From Bacteroidota bacterium (GTDB taxonomy: Bacteria > Bacteroidota > Ignavibacteria > Tepidaquicellales > Tepidaquicellaceae), in contig JAFDZO010000005.1 in assembly GCA_018266845.1 (NCBI GenBank), positions 1-64,000 of the forward strand: 64,000 nt of DNA. Direction: 5' to 3'. How positions within the stretch are numbered: the first letter of the stretch is position 1; every line of letters begins with the position of its first letter. Positions 48,066-54,895 of this stretch are shown here, in pieces. The translations under genes and the position numbers were made by a program. Below the pieces are notes generated by a model that was not told the DNA's origin, made no database searches, and worked only from the letters and a program-made list of their open reading frames with translations.

Positions 48066-49409
48066 ATGACCAAAAACCTCTCTGTAAAAATAATCATTAG
48101 TTTAGTTATTGCGCTTGCTTCCGTAATTACGCCGGAGACGAATCTCCTTGCGTGTCATAAGCTTCCGCCAAAGAAAATTATTGTTGTCGGAGCGGGGTTA
48201 TCCGGGCTTGCCGCAGCGCAAAACCTCCAGCAAAAAGGATATGATGTTCTTGTATTGGAAGCTAAAGATTACATAGGAGGCAGAGTAAAAAGCGAAACAG
48301 TAAACGGAGAGAGGTATGAACTTGGGGCATCTTGGATACACGGAGATAAAAATAATCCTCTCGCAGATATTTTAAAAAAAGAAGGAGCTTCGCTGATTCC
48401 GACGGAATGGAGTCCTATAGTTTATTATAAAAACGGAAAGAGAATTGAATTTGCTGAAGACCCTCTCGAAGGTTTTTATTCTCATATAGAAGATATTAAA
48501 GAAGAAAATGGAAAAGACATTTCGCTTGATGAAGTTTGGAGTGCCTTTGCAAAGAAAAATAAGCTCACAATAGATGAAATAAACGATTTTCGCAGCTTGC
48601 TTGCATTTGATATAGAAACGGAAACAGGCGCTGATTTGAAAAATATCTCTGCCCGGGAGTATGAGGAAGAACAGGAAATGAAAGGCGGAGATAAATTAGT
48701 TACCGGCGGGTATGATTTGGCAATAAAATATCTGGCAAAAAATTTAAACATTAAATTAAACTCTGCGGTAAATAAAATTGAAGATGACGGGGACAAAGCT
48801 ATTGTAACCACTGCTGCGGGGGAAGTTTTCTCTGCAAGTGAGGTTATTGTTGCTGTTCCGTTAGGCGTTTTACAAAAAGGCAGTATTACTTTTACACCTG
48901 AGCTGCCCTCTTACAAGCAAAAGGCGATTAAATCTTTGCAGATGGGGAATCTGCATAAAACATTTTTATCCTTTGAAAAAAAATTTTGGGAAGACGCAGA
49001 TGTTATATCAATTTTTAAAAATAATGAAACTAAATGGAGCAGCTTCATTAATCTTGAACCTGTTTTCAAAAAGCCGGTATTACTTGTTTTACATGCAGGA
49101 GAAAATGCAAAGAGCTTAGAGCAGAAAACAGAAATAGAGATTGGGCAGGAAGCATACGAAACACTAAAGACTATATATCCTAACGCGATGGAGCCTTCAA
49201 CAGTTGTAACAAGTAAATGGCATGCTGATTCGTTCACTCTTGGAAGTTATTCTTATGTTCCTGTTGGCGCAAGCCTTACTATGTATGACGATATTGGAAA
49301 ACCTTTCGGCAGAATCCATTTTGCCGGAGAACATACAACCTCGGAGTACCCCTCCACTACTCACGGAGCATATCTATCTGGATTAAGAGTAGCAAATGAA
49401 ATACAGTAG
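48066..49409 (+). CDS. Exported flavin-dependent amine oxidase
   Basis: A 447-aa FAD amine oxidase of the monoamine/polyamine oxidase family, which oxidises primary or secondary amines to imines with release of hydrogen peroxide. Residues 1-30 are a hydrophobic export signal ending L-L-A-C30, which could be a lipobox, so a lipoprotein anchor is possible. The Rossmann motif VVGAGLSGLAAAQNLQQKGY starts at about Val40, followed by GRV and by ELGASWIHG. The C-terminal FAD motif is HFAGEHTTSEYPSTTHGAY. It has no T9SS sorting domain, unlike its neighbours, and interrupts the propeller-gene run. The substrate cannot be told from sequence. Upstream and downstream hairpins suggest it is transcribed alone. 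Confidence 0.92.
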   Translation: MTKNLSVKIIISLVIALASVITPETNLLACHKLPPKKIIVVGAGLSGLAAAQNLQQKGYDVLVLEAKDYIGGRVKSETVNGERYELGASWIHGDKNNPLADILKKEGASLIPTEWSPIVYYKNGKRIEFAEDPLEGFYSHIEDIKEENGKDISLDEVWSAFAKKNKLTIDEINDFRSLLAFDIETETGADLKNISAREYEEEQEMKGGDKLVTGGYDLAIKYLAKNLNIKLNSAVNKIEDDGDKAIVTTAAGEVFSASEVIVAVPLGVLQKGSITFTPELPSYKQKAIKSLQMGNLHKTFLSFEKKFWEDADVISIFKNNETKWSSFINLEPVFKKPVLLVLHAGENAKSLEQKTEIEIGQEAYETLKTIYPNAMEPSTVVTSKWHADSFTLGSYSYVPVGASLTMYDDIGKPFGRIHFAGEHTTSEYPSTTHGAYLSGLRVANEIQ

Positions 49410-49494
49410 CAAATTGAAATGTATAGCTTAAGCGCTGAGCCTTATTTCAGTTGATTATACGTCTTGAAAAAGCTAATTTTATTTACCTCTAAGA

Positions 49495-49574
49495 CAACGC
49501 CTCTGAGATTTTTTTTATTTCCATACTGAATTTTCCTGCGGAAATAAAAGTAATTCTTAGAAGGCGTTTTTTTT
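49495..49574 (+). terminator. Structured terminator after the amine oxidase gene
   Basis: AACGCCT (49495) pairs with AGGCGTT (49561 onward), enclosing a second stem TATTTCC/GGAAATA. Nine T follow. CTCTAAG/CTTAG segments also flank the stem. Confidence 0.7.
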
Positions 49575-49643
49575 TGTATGTACCTTCGCCCTTTCCTGAC
49601 GCGCTTATCTCACCTGCTTTTTTTAAATAATTAAAATTTATTT

Positions 49644-50939
49644 ATGAAAAAAATTATTTTCTTGCTTGCAGTTTTTTCCGCATTTTCTTTGCAGCAGATT
49701 AAAGCTCAAACAGGGTGGATTACATTAAGCTCTCCGACAGCAAATTCATTCAGGTTTGATGACGTGCATTTCCCAAATGCTTCAACCGGATTCGTGGTTG
49801 TTTGGGCAGGTAGAGTTTTCAAAACAACTGACGGCGGAAATTTCTGGACTCAAATCACGTCAATTCCTAACGGCGCATACAGAAGCGTTGGTTTTTTCGA
49901 TGCCAATACAGGAGTAATCGGAACGCTAACAGCCGGAAATCCTCTCTACAGAACAACAAACGGCGGAGCAACATGGAACCCAATCACCTCGTTCGGAGGA
50001 AATGGAAGCGTGCCACAGGGTATTTGCGGACTTTGTATCCAAAGCCAAACACATGCCTTTGGAGTGGGAAGATATTATCAGCCCGCGCAATTTATCAAAA
50101 CATCAAACGGCGGAGAAAACTGGACTTCTATAAGAATTGATACTTCGCTTGCAACTTCGCTTGTAGATTGTTACTTCTGGTCGCAGGATTCGGGAGTGGT
50201 GATAGGCGGAAAATCTCCAACTTCATCTTATGCACAATCTTATGCAGTTGTTTTGCTGACAACAAACGGAGGAGAAAATTTTTCAAAGGTGTTTACTTCT
50301 GCTCAAAATCAGGAATGGGGATGGAAGGTTACATTTATTAATAAGCTGACAGGATTTGTATCGGTAGAGTCCACAAACCGCGCATCTTTTTTGAAAACAA
50401 CTAACGGCGGATATAACTGGAGTGAAATACAAATTCCGATTACGAAAAACATTCAGGGTATCGGCTTCATAAATGAAAACACAGGATGGATAGGCGGTTT
50501 TGATATATACTCGTATCAGACAACAAACGGAGGCGCAAACTGGCAGCAGATTACATGGGGAAAATCGCACAACCGGTTCAGATTTATTAATGATACTCTC
50601 GCGTTTTCAGCCGGGTATAATGTGTACAAATACAGCGGAAGAGTTACGGGAATAAATCCTGCAAATATTTTACCCGATAAATATGTTTTAAACCAGAATT
50701 TCCCGAATCCGTTTAACCCGAATACAATTATCAGCTACGAAATCCCTACCCGCGGACTTGTTCAGTTGAAAATTTACAACGCTGCCGGAAAAGAAACCGA
50801 AACATGCGTAAGTGAAATTCAAAGCGCAGGAGTTCATACTATTAATTTCAAAGCAAAGCATCTGCCAAGCGGAATTTATTATTACAGCTTAATTACGGAG
50901 CACTTTACTGAAACCAGAAAAATGGCGCTGATAAAATAA
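49644..50939 (+). CDS. Secreted Ycf48/BNR-like propeller with T9SS sorting domain
   Basis: A 431-aa protein with signal peptide MKKIIFLLAVFSAFSLQQIKAQ. Third member of the 11422/46609 subfamily (G-I-C-G-L, V-G-R-Y, F-W-S-Q-D-S-G, G-I-G-F-I-N-E-N-T-G-W-I-G-G, N-R-F-R-F-I). Asp-box-like motifs include TTNGGATW, TSNGGENW, TTNGGYNW and TTNGGANW. The sorting domain (about 343-431) ends KMALIK, with Ile replacing the usual Val. Monocistronic, with a strong terminator behind it. Confidence 0.95.
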   Translation: MKKIIFLLAVFSAFSLQQIKAQTGWITLSSPTANSFRFDDVHFPNASTGFVVVWAGRVFKTTDGGNFWTQITSIPNGAYRSVGFFDANTGVIGTLTAGNPLYRTTNGGATWNPITSFGGNGSVPQGICGLCIQSQTHAFGVGRYYQPAQFIKTSNGGENWTSIRIDTSLATSLVDCYFWSQDSGVVIGGKSPTSSYAQSYAVVLLTTNGGENFSKVFTSAQNQEWGWKVTFINKLTGFVSVESTNRASFLKTTNGGYNWSEIQIPITKNIQGIGFINENTGWIGGFDIYSYQTTNGGANWQQITWGKSHNRFRFINDTLAFSAGYNVYKYSGRVTGINPANILPDKYVLNQNFPNPFNPNTIISYEIPTRGLVQLKIYNAAGKETETCVSEIQSAGVHTINFKAKHLPSGIYYYSLITEHFTETRKMALIK

Positions 50940-50964
50940 AACCCGTTGATTTTTATTGTTACAC

Positions 50965-51004
50965 CAAGCTCATCATTCTAAAAAAATATGATGAGCTTGT
51001 TTTG
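50965..51004 (+). terminator. Rho-independent terminator
   Basis: CAAGCTCATCAT and ATGATGAGCTTG form a perfect 12-bp stem around TCTAAAAAAAT, then TTTTG. Confidence 0.88.
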
Positions 51005-51078
51005 TGTTCTGATTTAGCTTTTTTGAAGAAGAATTTTGGTTTATATTCTGTTCTATCAAAAATTAAGTTAAATCTCCT

Positions 51079-51756
51079 ATGCAAAAAATATTTCTCTCCT
51101 TTATTCTTCTTGTTTTGCTTTATTCAAACATTTATGCTCAGGAAAAAGAGAGACAAAATTCTCTCGAAGCCGGCAAATGGGCATTGCAGTTCACTATTGA
51201 CCAAAATTTTACTCTTTCAAATTTTGAAGGAAGCATTGCATCAGTAAAAAAGCAATTCAGTCCCCGCAGCGCATTACGGTTAGGGCTTTCACTGGATTTC
51301 GGACGTTCAAATTCTAAGGAAAATGATTTTATTTATAATGATACTCTAAATCCACAGTATTCAAAAAGATTTTACTTTAGCGCTTTTATTTACCCAACAT
51401 ATCTGATTTACGTTAATCCAAACTCTCCTGTAAATCTTTACTTCGGTGGCGGATTTACTTTGGGAGGTTCTTATCGCTGGCATGAGTCAGAACAAAGTGA
51501 AGAGGAAGGCTCATATTATGCTTGGGAAAAAACGTATTCATACGGCGGAGGAATTACCGGCACAGTGGGAGTCGAATTTTTTCCTATTAAAAACTTTAGC
51601 ATTTTAGCTGAGTATTTTGTAAGCCTCCAGTACGCCAATGAGGTTTCAAGTACTGTATATACTTCTCCTTCAAATTACCAAAAAAGAGAAGTTACATCTG
51701 ACTATGTAGAATTTTTTGGTAAAAGAGTAAACTTCGGTTTGGCTGTATATTTTTAA
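51079..51756 (+). CDS. Outer-membrane beta-barrel protein
   Basis: A 225-aa protein with signal peptide MQKIFLSFILLVLLYSNIYAQ. The mature part has alternating hydrophobic/polar strands with aromatic belts (ALRLGLSLDFG, FYFSAFIYPTYLIY, VNLYFGGGFTLGG, YSYGGGITGTVGVEFFP) and ends with an aromatic residue (VNFGLAVYF), the usual C-terminal strand of outer-membrane barrels. It is probably an 8- or 10-stranded barrel of the OmpA/OmpW-like size class. No sorting domain. Role unknown. Confidence 0.85.
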   Translation: MQKIFLSFILLVLLYSNIYAQEKERQNSLEAGKWALQFTIDQNFTLSNFEGSIASVKKQFSPRSALRLGLSLDFGRSNSKENDFIYNDTLNPQYSKRFYFSAFIYPTYLIYVNPNSPVNLYFGGGFTLGGSYRWHESEQSEEEGSYYAWEKTYSYGGGITGTVGVEFFPIKNFSILAEYFVSLQYANEVSSTVYTSPSNYQKREVTSDYVEFFGKRVNFGLAVYF

Positions 51757-51826
51757 CAAGTGGCGATTGCGGTAAAAACAATGCACACTAAAATAACATT
51801 ACCCTGAAAAATATTTTTAATCTCAA

Positions 51827-52327
51827 ATGCCTTACAATCGCATAATAATAATCGGCTCAGGCGGCGCGGGGAAATCAACTCTTGCGCGAAAACTTGCGGG
51901 GAAATTGAATCTCCCCCTCTATCATCTTGATAAGATTCACTGGCTTCCCGGTTGGAAGGCAATCAGCCGCGATGAATTTGTAAGGAAGCAGCATGAAATT
52001 TTTAAAGAAGAAAGGTGGATTATAGACGGCAACTATATAAGCACCATGGCAATGCGCGCCGAAGAAGCCGATGCAATTATTTTTCTAGACTTCTCAGTTA
52101 TTGCCTGCCTTAGAGGAGTATTAAAGCGATATTTTTCTAAAGAAAAAAGACCGGATATGGCGGAGGGCTGCGAGGAAAATCTCGATTTACAATTTCTGTA
52201 TTGGATTGTTACGTTCCGCTTTCACACAAAACCTAAAATAAAATCAATTTTAGAACAGTATAAAGATAGAAAGAAAATTTTTGTTTTGAGAAACAGAAAA
52301 GAAATTAATATTTTTTTCAATAATTAA
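51827..52327 (+). CDS. P-loop nucleotide kinase-like protein (FlaR/topology-modulation family)
   Basis: A 166-aa cytoplasmic protein with Walker A GSGGAGKST at residues 10-18, near the very N-terminus. HLDKIHWLPGW and WIIDGNY follow, the latter two being typical of the small adenylate-kinase-like family often labelled DNA topology modulation protein FlaR. Members are presumed to phosphorylate a small molecule, but the substrate is not established. A short Lys/Arg-rich C-terminus ends the protein. It lies 70 bp after the barrel gene and 85 bp before the PEGA lipoprotein gene; no functional link is evident. Confidence 0.88.
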   Translation: MPYNRIIIIGSGGAGKSTLARKLAGKLNLPLYHLDKIHWLPGWKAISRDEFVRKQHEIFKEERWIIDGNYISTMAMRAEEADAIIFLDFSVIACLRGVLKRYFSKEKRPDMAEGCEENLDLQFLYWIVTFRFHTKPKIKSILEQYKDRKKIFVLRNRKEINIFFNN

Positions 52328-52412
52328 TTTTATAATAATAGTATTTTATTTTAGTTGTATTTCAATTTCAAAAAAACTATTTTTTTTGCTTTAAAAATCA
52401 AACACCCCTAAA

Positions 52413-52787
52413 ATGAAAAAAACTGTTCTCTTTTTTCTCCTATTGAGTTTTTCTGTTTACAGCGGCTGCGCAACTATTTTTTCCGGCAGTAGCTCAGAAA
52501 TAGATTTAAGCAGTGAGCCGCAAGGCGCAAAGGTTTTGGTTAACGGCAGCAATGAAGGCACAACTCCTCTTAAACTAAAGCTCCAAAAAGGCAAAGAGTA
52601 TGTAATCGAATTTGTGAAAGATGGCTTTAAAAACAAATCTCTTAGAATGTCTTACGGTCTTGGAGCAGGCTGGTTGATTCTTGATATTCTTTGCGGATTA
52701 GTAGGAATAATAGTTGATGCCGCATCAGGCAATTGGAATGAATTTGACCTAAGCACATACAAAGCTAACCTTGAAGCTGAAAAATAA
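52413..52787 (+). CDS. PEGA-domain lipoprotein
   Basis: A 124-aa protein with a short signal sequence and lipobox Y-S-G-C19, so probably lipidated. Residues about 28-75 are a PEGA domain (S-S-E-P-Q-G-A-K-V-L-V-N-G...T-T-P-L-K-L-K-L), a small beta fold found on bacterial surface proteins. Residues about 84-107 are hydrophobic (GAGWLILDILCGLVGIIVDA) and could form a hairpin in the membrane. This layout (PEGA plus hydrophobic segment) is common in small envelope lipoproteins. A strong terminator follows. Confidence 0.88.
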   Translation: MKKTVLFFLLLSFSVYSGCATIFSGSSSEIDLSSEPQGAKVLVNGSNEGTTPLKLKLQKGKEYVIEFVKDGFKNKSLRMSYGLGAGWLILDILCGLVGIIVDAASGNWNEFDLSTYKANLEAEK

Positions 52788-52814
52788 AATTCAACATTTA
52801 CCGGTTCATTTATC

Positions 52815-52848
52815 AATCCCTCACAAAATATGTGAGGGATTTTTTTTA
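52815..52848 (+). terminator. Rho-independent terminator of the PEGA gene
   Basis: AATCCCTCACA and TGTGAGGGATT pair around AAATA, then eight T. Confidence 0.9.
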
Positions 52849-52876
52849 GTTAAATATTGCTTTGCAGCTTCGTACA

Positions 52877-52919
52877 AAAAAAAACGCGCCGCAAAGCGCT
52901 TACAACTAATGCGGCGCGT
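52877..52919 (-). terminator. Rho-independent terminator of the minus-strand lipoprotein gene
   Basis: Read on the minus strand, ACGCGCCGC and GCGGCGCGT form a perfect 9-bp stem followed by a long T-run. It is 75 bp past the stop at 52994. The plus-strand terminator at 52815 is just beyond, so the two genes converge on back-to-back terminators. Confidence 0.85.
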
Positions 52920-52993
52920 AGGAGAAACAAATACCAAACCAATATGTATTTCTTATTCCTGTTTTCTTTTCCTTATTTCTTACTTCATACCAA

Positions 52994-53572
52994 TTATTTC
53001 GCCTTTTTAATTACATCAAAAATATCTCTTACTTCACCGGCGAGCACTGCTTCATAAATTTTCAACGCGTTGTCATCCAGAGAACCCGTCGGTCTTATTA
53101 TCGTTTTAATTATTTTTCCGTTATTGAAATAAACTTCTATGCCGTCTTCTCCCATATCTCTACCTTCATGCTTTTCGCCTTTTTGTAGAAAAGCAAAAAC
53201 AACATTACCGTTTTGAACATAAAACTCCTGTGTATCTTCTCCGTAATTTTTTCTCGGATAAAGCTGAATGCGTTTCAGCTTATCGCCGTCATAATAGAGG
53301 TCGGCTTTTTCCCACTTTTTTTTCAGATTGGGAGTTGTGTTCTCTCCCTGTAAGCCGATTTCCTTTTTGGTAAATTTGCTATCGCGAATCATAGCTTCGC
53401 CCTGCTGCCTGAACTCCGAAATTTTCGCAACGATTTGCTCGTCGTTCATACCGGTATAGGTTGCAGTATCTGTTTTTGTGCCCGTGTTTTCCTTATTGGC
53501 GGTTTTGCAAGAGAAAATCATCAGGCAAAAAATCATTAGCCCTAAAATTAGGATAATATTTTTCGGTTTCAT
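52994..53572 (-). CDS. Uncharacterised lipoprotein
   Basis: A 192-aa protein from the ATG at 53572, which gives a lipoprotein signal (MKPKNIILILGLMIFCLMIF followed by S-C22). A start 84 bp earlier would put 28 polar residues in front and is rejected. The mature protein is charged: a helical stretch (E-Q-I-V-A-K-I-S-E-F-R-Q-Q-G-E) and then beta-strand-like repeats (ADLYYDGDKLKRIQLYPRKN, EFYVQNGNVVFAF, IEVYFNNGKIIKTI) reminiscent of MORN/YD-like strands. I do not recognise a named family. Likely inner or outer membrane-anchored in the periplasm. Confidence 0.85.
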   Translation of the reverse strand: MKPKNIILILGLMIFCLMIFSCKTANKENTGTKTDTATYTGMNDEQIVAKISEFRQQGEAMIRDSKFTKKEIGLQGENTTPNLKKKWEKADLYYDGDKLKRIQLYPRKNYGEDTQEFYVQNGNVVFAFLQKGEKHEGRDMGEDGIEVYFNNGKIIKTIIRPTGSLDDNALKIYEAVLAGEVRDIFDVIKKAK

Positions 53573-53736
53573 GACTGAATTTTTGATTTTCGAGTAAAAT
53601 GACGTGCGTCTTTTTGGGGCGCCGGATTGAAATATTTTTTTTATTTCTCTCGGCATAATTGTGGTATTTGTGTATTGTAAAATTACTCAGCGCAATGTAG
53701 GAAAGAAACTCAAAAAGAAATCCCTTAGTTAGTGCC

Positions 53737-54009
53737 TTATCACGCGGCAAAAATTTTTCTTAAAGAACTAAATTTAACCGCAAAGATGTAAAGTTTTTGC
53801 AAAGCCCACAAAAAAAATATTTTTCCTAAATATCTCAAATATAAAACTAACTGCCTTTGATGTCTGTTTTGGCTGAACAATTTCGAGCTTGAGGAATCAT
53901 ATTTTGAGTTCGTTTTTAAGGTCTTTGCAAACATCGCTGTCATATCTTCCGTTCTTTGCAGTTAAACACATATTTGCAAGTTATAAAAATTTTTTGTCGT
54001 GTAGTGAAA
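53737..54009. mobile_element. MITE-like imperfect palindrome, copy 2
   Basis: Aligns over its whole length with 32705-32983 in the same orientation, sharing CAATTTCGAGCTTGAG, TTTAAGGTCTTTGC and the ends TTATCAC... and ...GTGTAGTGAAA. The two ends are imperfect inverted repeats of about 50 bp. No open reading frame or transposase. Confidence 0.65.
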
Positions 54010-54142
54010 GTTAGTTTAAAATTTCCGCATATTAGTTGTTCGCTCCCTATTGCACGTTGCCTGTGAATAGATATAAATCTTATATCCCTTGCTCTGCTTA
54101 TACACTTTTTTACTTTACAGACTTCATCCTAAAAAGCATTAT

Positions 54143-54244
54143 GGGCGCCCGTCCCGACTCCGTCGGGACGCGTTGCGCTTAAATTTTATGCTCCGCATAA
54201 AATTTAAGCGAGTCGCTTTTCGCCTCCGGCGAAAAGGGCGCCCG
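54143..54244. repeat. Composite of three perfect hairpins with TCC loops
   Basis: GGGCGCCCG occurs at 54143-54151 and again at 54236-54244. Between the two copies lie three perfect hairpins: CGTCCCGAC-TCC-GTCGGGACG (54150-54170), a 16-bp arm palindrome CGCTTAAATTTTATGC-TCC-reverse (54176-54210) and CTTTTCGCC-TCC-GGCGAAAAG (54216-54236). All three loops are TCC. There is no T-run and no coding sense. Confidence 0.9.
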
Positions 54245-54337
54245 GAGCAAAGGAATATATGCAATCCATTTGCAATTGAACCAAAACCGCCCAATTATTA
54301 TTTTAGAATTTTTACTAAATTACAAACAAAAACTAGC

Positions 54338-54745
54338 ATGAAATATTTATTTTTAGCGGCGGCATTTTTTATTACATCATTTGCATTCGGGCAGACAAAA
54401 ACCGAATGGAAAGAAAAAGATGATTTTCACACGGTAATGTCGCAGACATTCCATCCTTCGGAAGAAGGAAAACTTGAGCCGATTAAAACAAGAATCGGGG
54501 AAATGGTTGATAAGGCTGTTGCATGGCAGGAATCAAAAGTGCCTGAAGGACTTGACGCAAAGTCAATCAAAAAAAATCTGAAAAAATTAGTTAGCGGAAG
54601 CAAATCCCTTCAGAAAAAAATTAACGCCGGAGCATCAGACGAATACATCACCAAAAAGCTTTCTGACCTCCATGACATTTTTCATAAAATAGTCGGTATG
54701 TGTTCAACAAAGGACCACGATCATAAAAAGGAAGACTCAAAGTAA
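54338..54745 (+). CDS. Small secreted helical protein
   Basis: A 135-aa protein from ATG 54338, which gives signal peptide MKYLFLAAAFFITSFAFGQ. A longer open frame starting at 54089 runs through the hairpin composite and is rejected. The mature protein is helical and rich in His/Lys (FHTVMSQTFHPSEEGKLEPI, DLHDIFHKIVGMCSTKDHDH), with conserved-looking His and one Cys that could bind metal; this is inference. Similar small periplasmic proteins occur in related genomes, without a known role. Confidence 0.82.
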   Translation: MKYLFLAAAFFITSFAFGQTKTEWKEKDDFHTVMSQTFHPSEEGKLEPIKTRIGEMVDKAVAWQESKVPEGLDAKSIKKNLKKLVSGSKSLQKKINAGASDEYITKKLSDLHDIFHKIVGMCSTKDHDHKKEDSK

Positions 54746-54770
54746 GTTTTAGCATACCTGAATTTTTTTA

Positions 54771-54809
54771 AATCCCGATTTTCTTATAAGAAGATTGGGA
54801 TTTTTTTTT
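54771..54809 (+). terminator. Rho-independent terminator
   Basis: AATCCCGATTTTCTT and AAGAAGATTGGGATT form a long stem with a small loop, then T7 or more. Confidence 0.88.
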
Positions 54810-54832
54810 ATGCCTGCTTAAACTTACAAACA

Positions 54833-54861
54833 AAAATGCCCCGCATTGTGCGAGGCATTAT
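54833..54861 (-). terminator. Rho-independent terminator of the delta-60 propeller gene
   Basis: On the minus strand, ATGCCTCGC pairs with GCGGGGCAT followed by TTTTTG. It lies 35 bp past the stop at 54896. A near-copy (59371-59402) ends the response-regulator gene. Confidence 0.8.
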
Positions 54862-54895
54862 ATTAAAATTGACAACTGAAAATTGTTAACTAAAA

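Larger units (their letters stand above)
53573..54337. other. Intergenic region with MITE-like element and triple hairpin
   Basis: Contains MITE-like copy 2 (53737-54009) and the hairpin composite 54143-54244. The divergent promoters of the 52994 and 54338 genes must also lie here. Short open frames across these repeats are not believed. Confidence 0.6.

Noticed and set aside
51002-51247. 81-codon open frame overlapping the beta-barrel gene
   Set aside because: Different frame over the signal-peptide region of a convincing barrel gene, with no protein-like features.
53740-53943. 67-codon minus-strand frame
   Set aside because: Lies entirely inside the MITE-like palindrome and is not open in the homologous copy at 32705-32983 in a recognisable way.
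54089-54337. N-terminal extension of the small helical protein gene
   Set aside because: The extension translates the three-hairpin composite; the ATG at 54338 gives a clean signal peptide.
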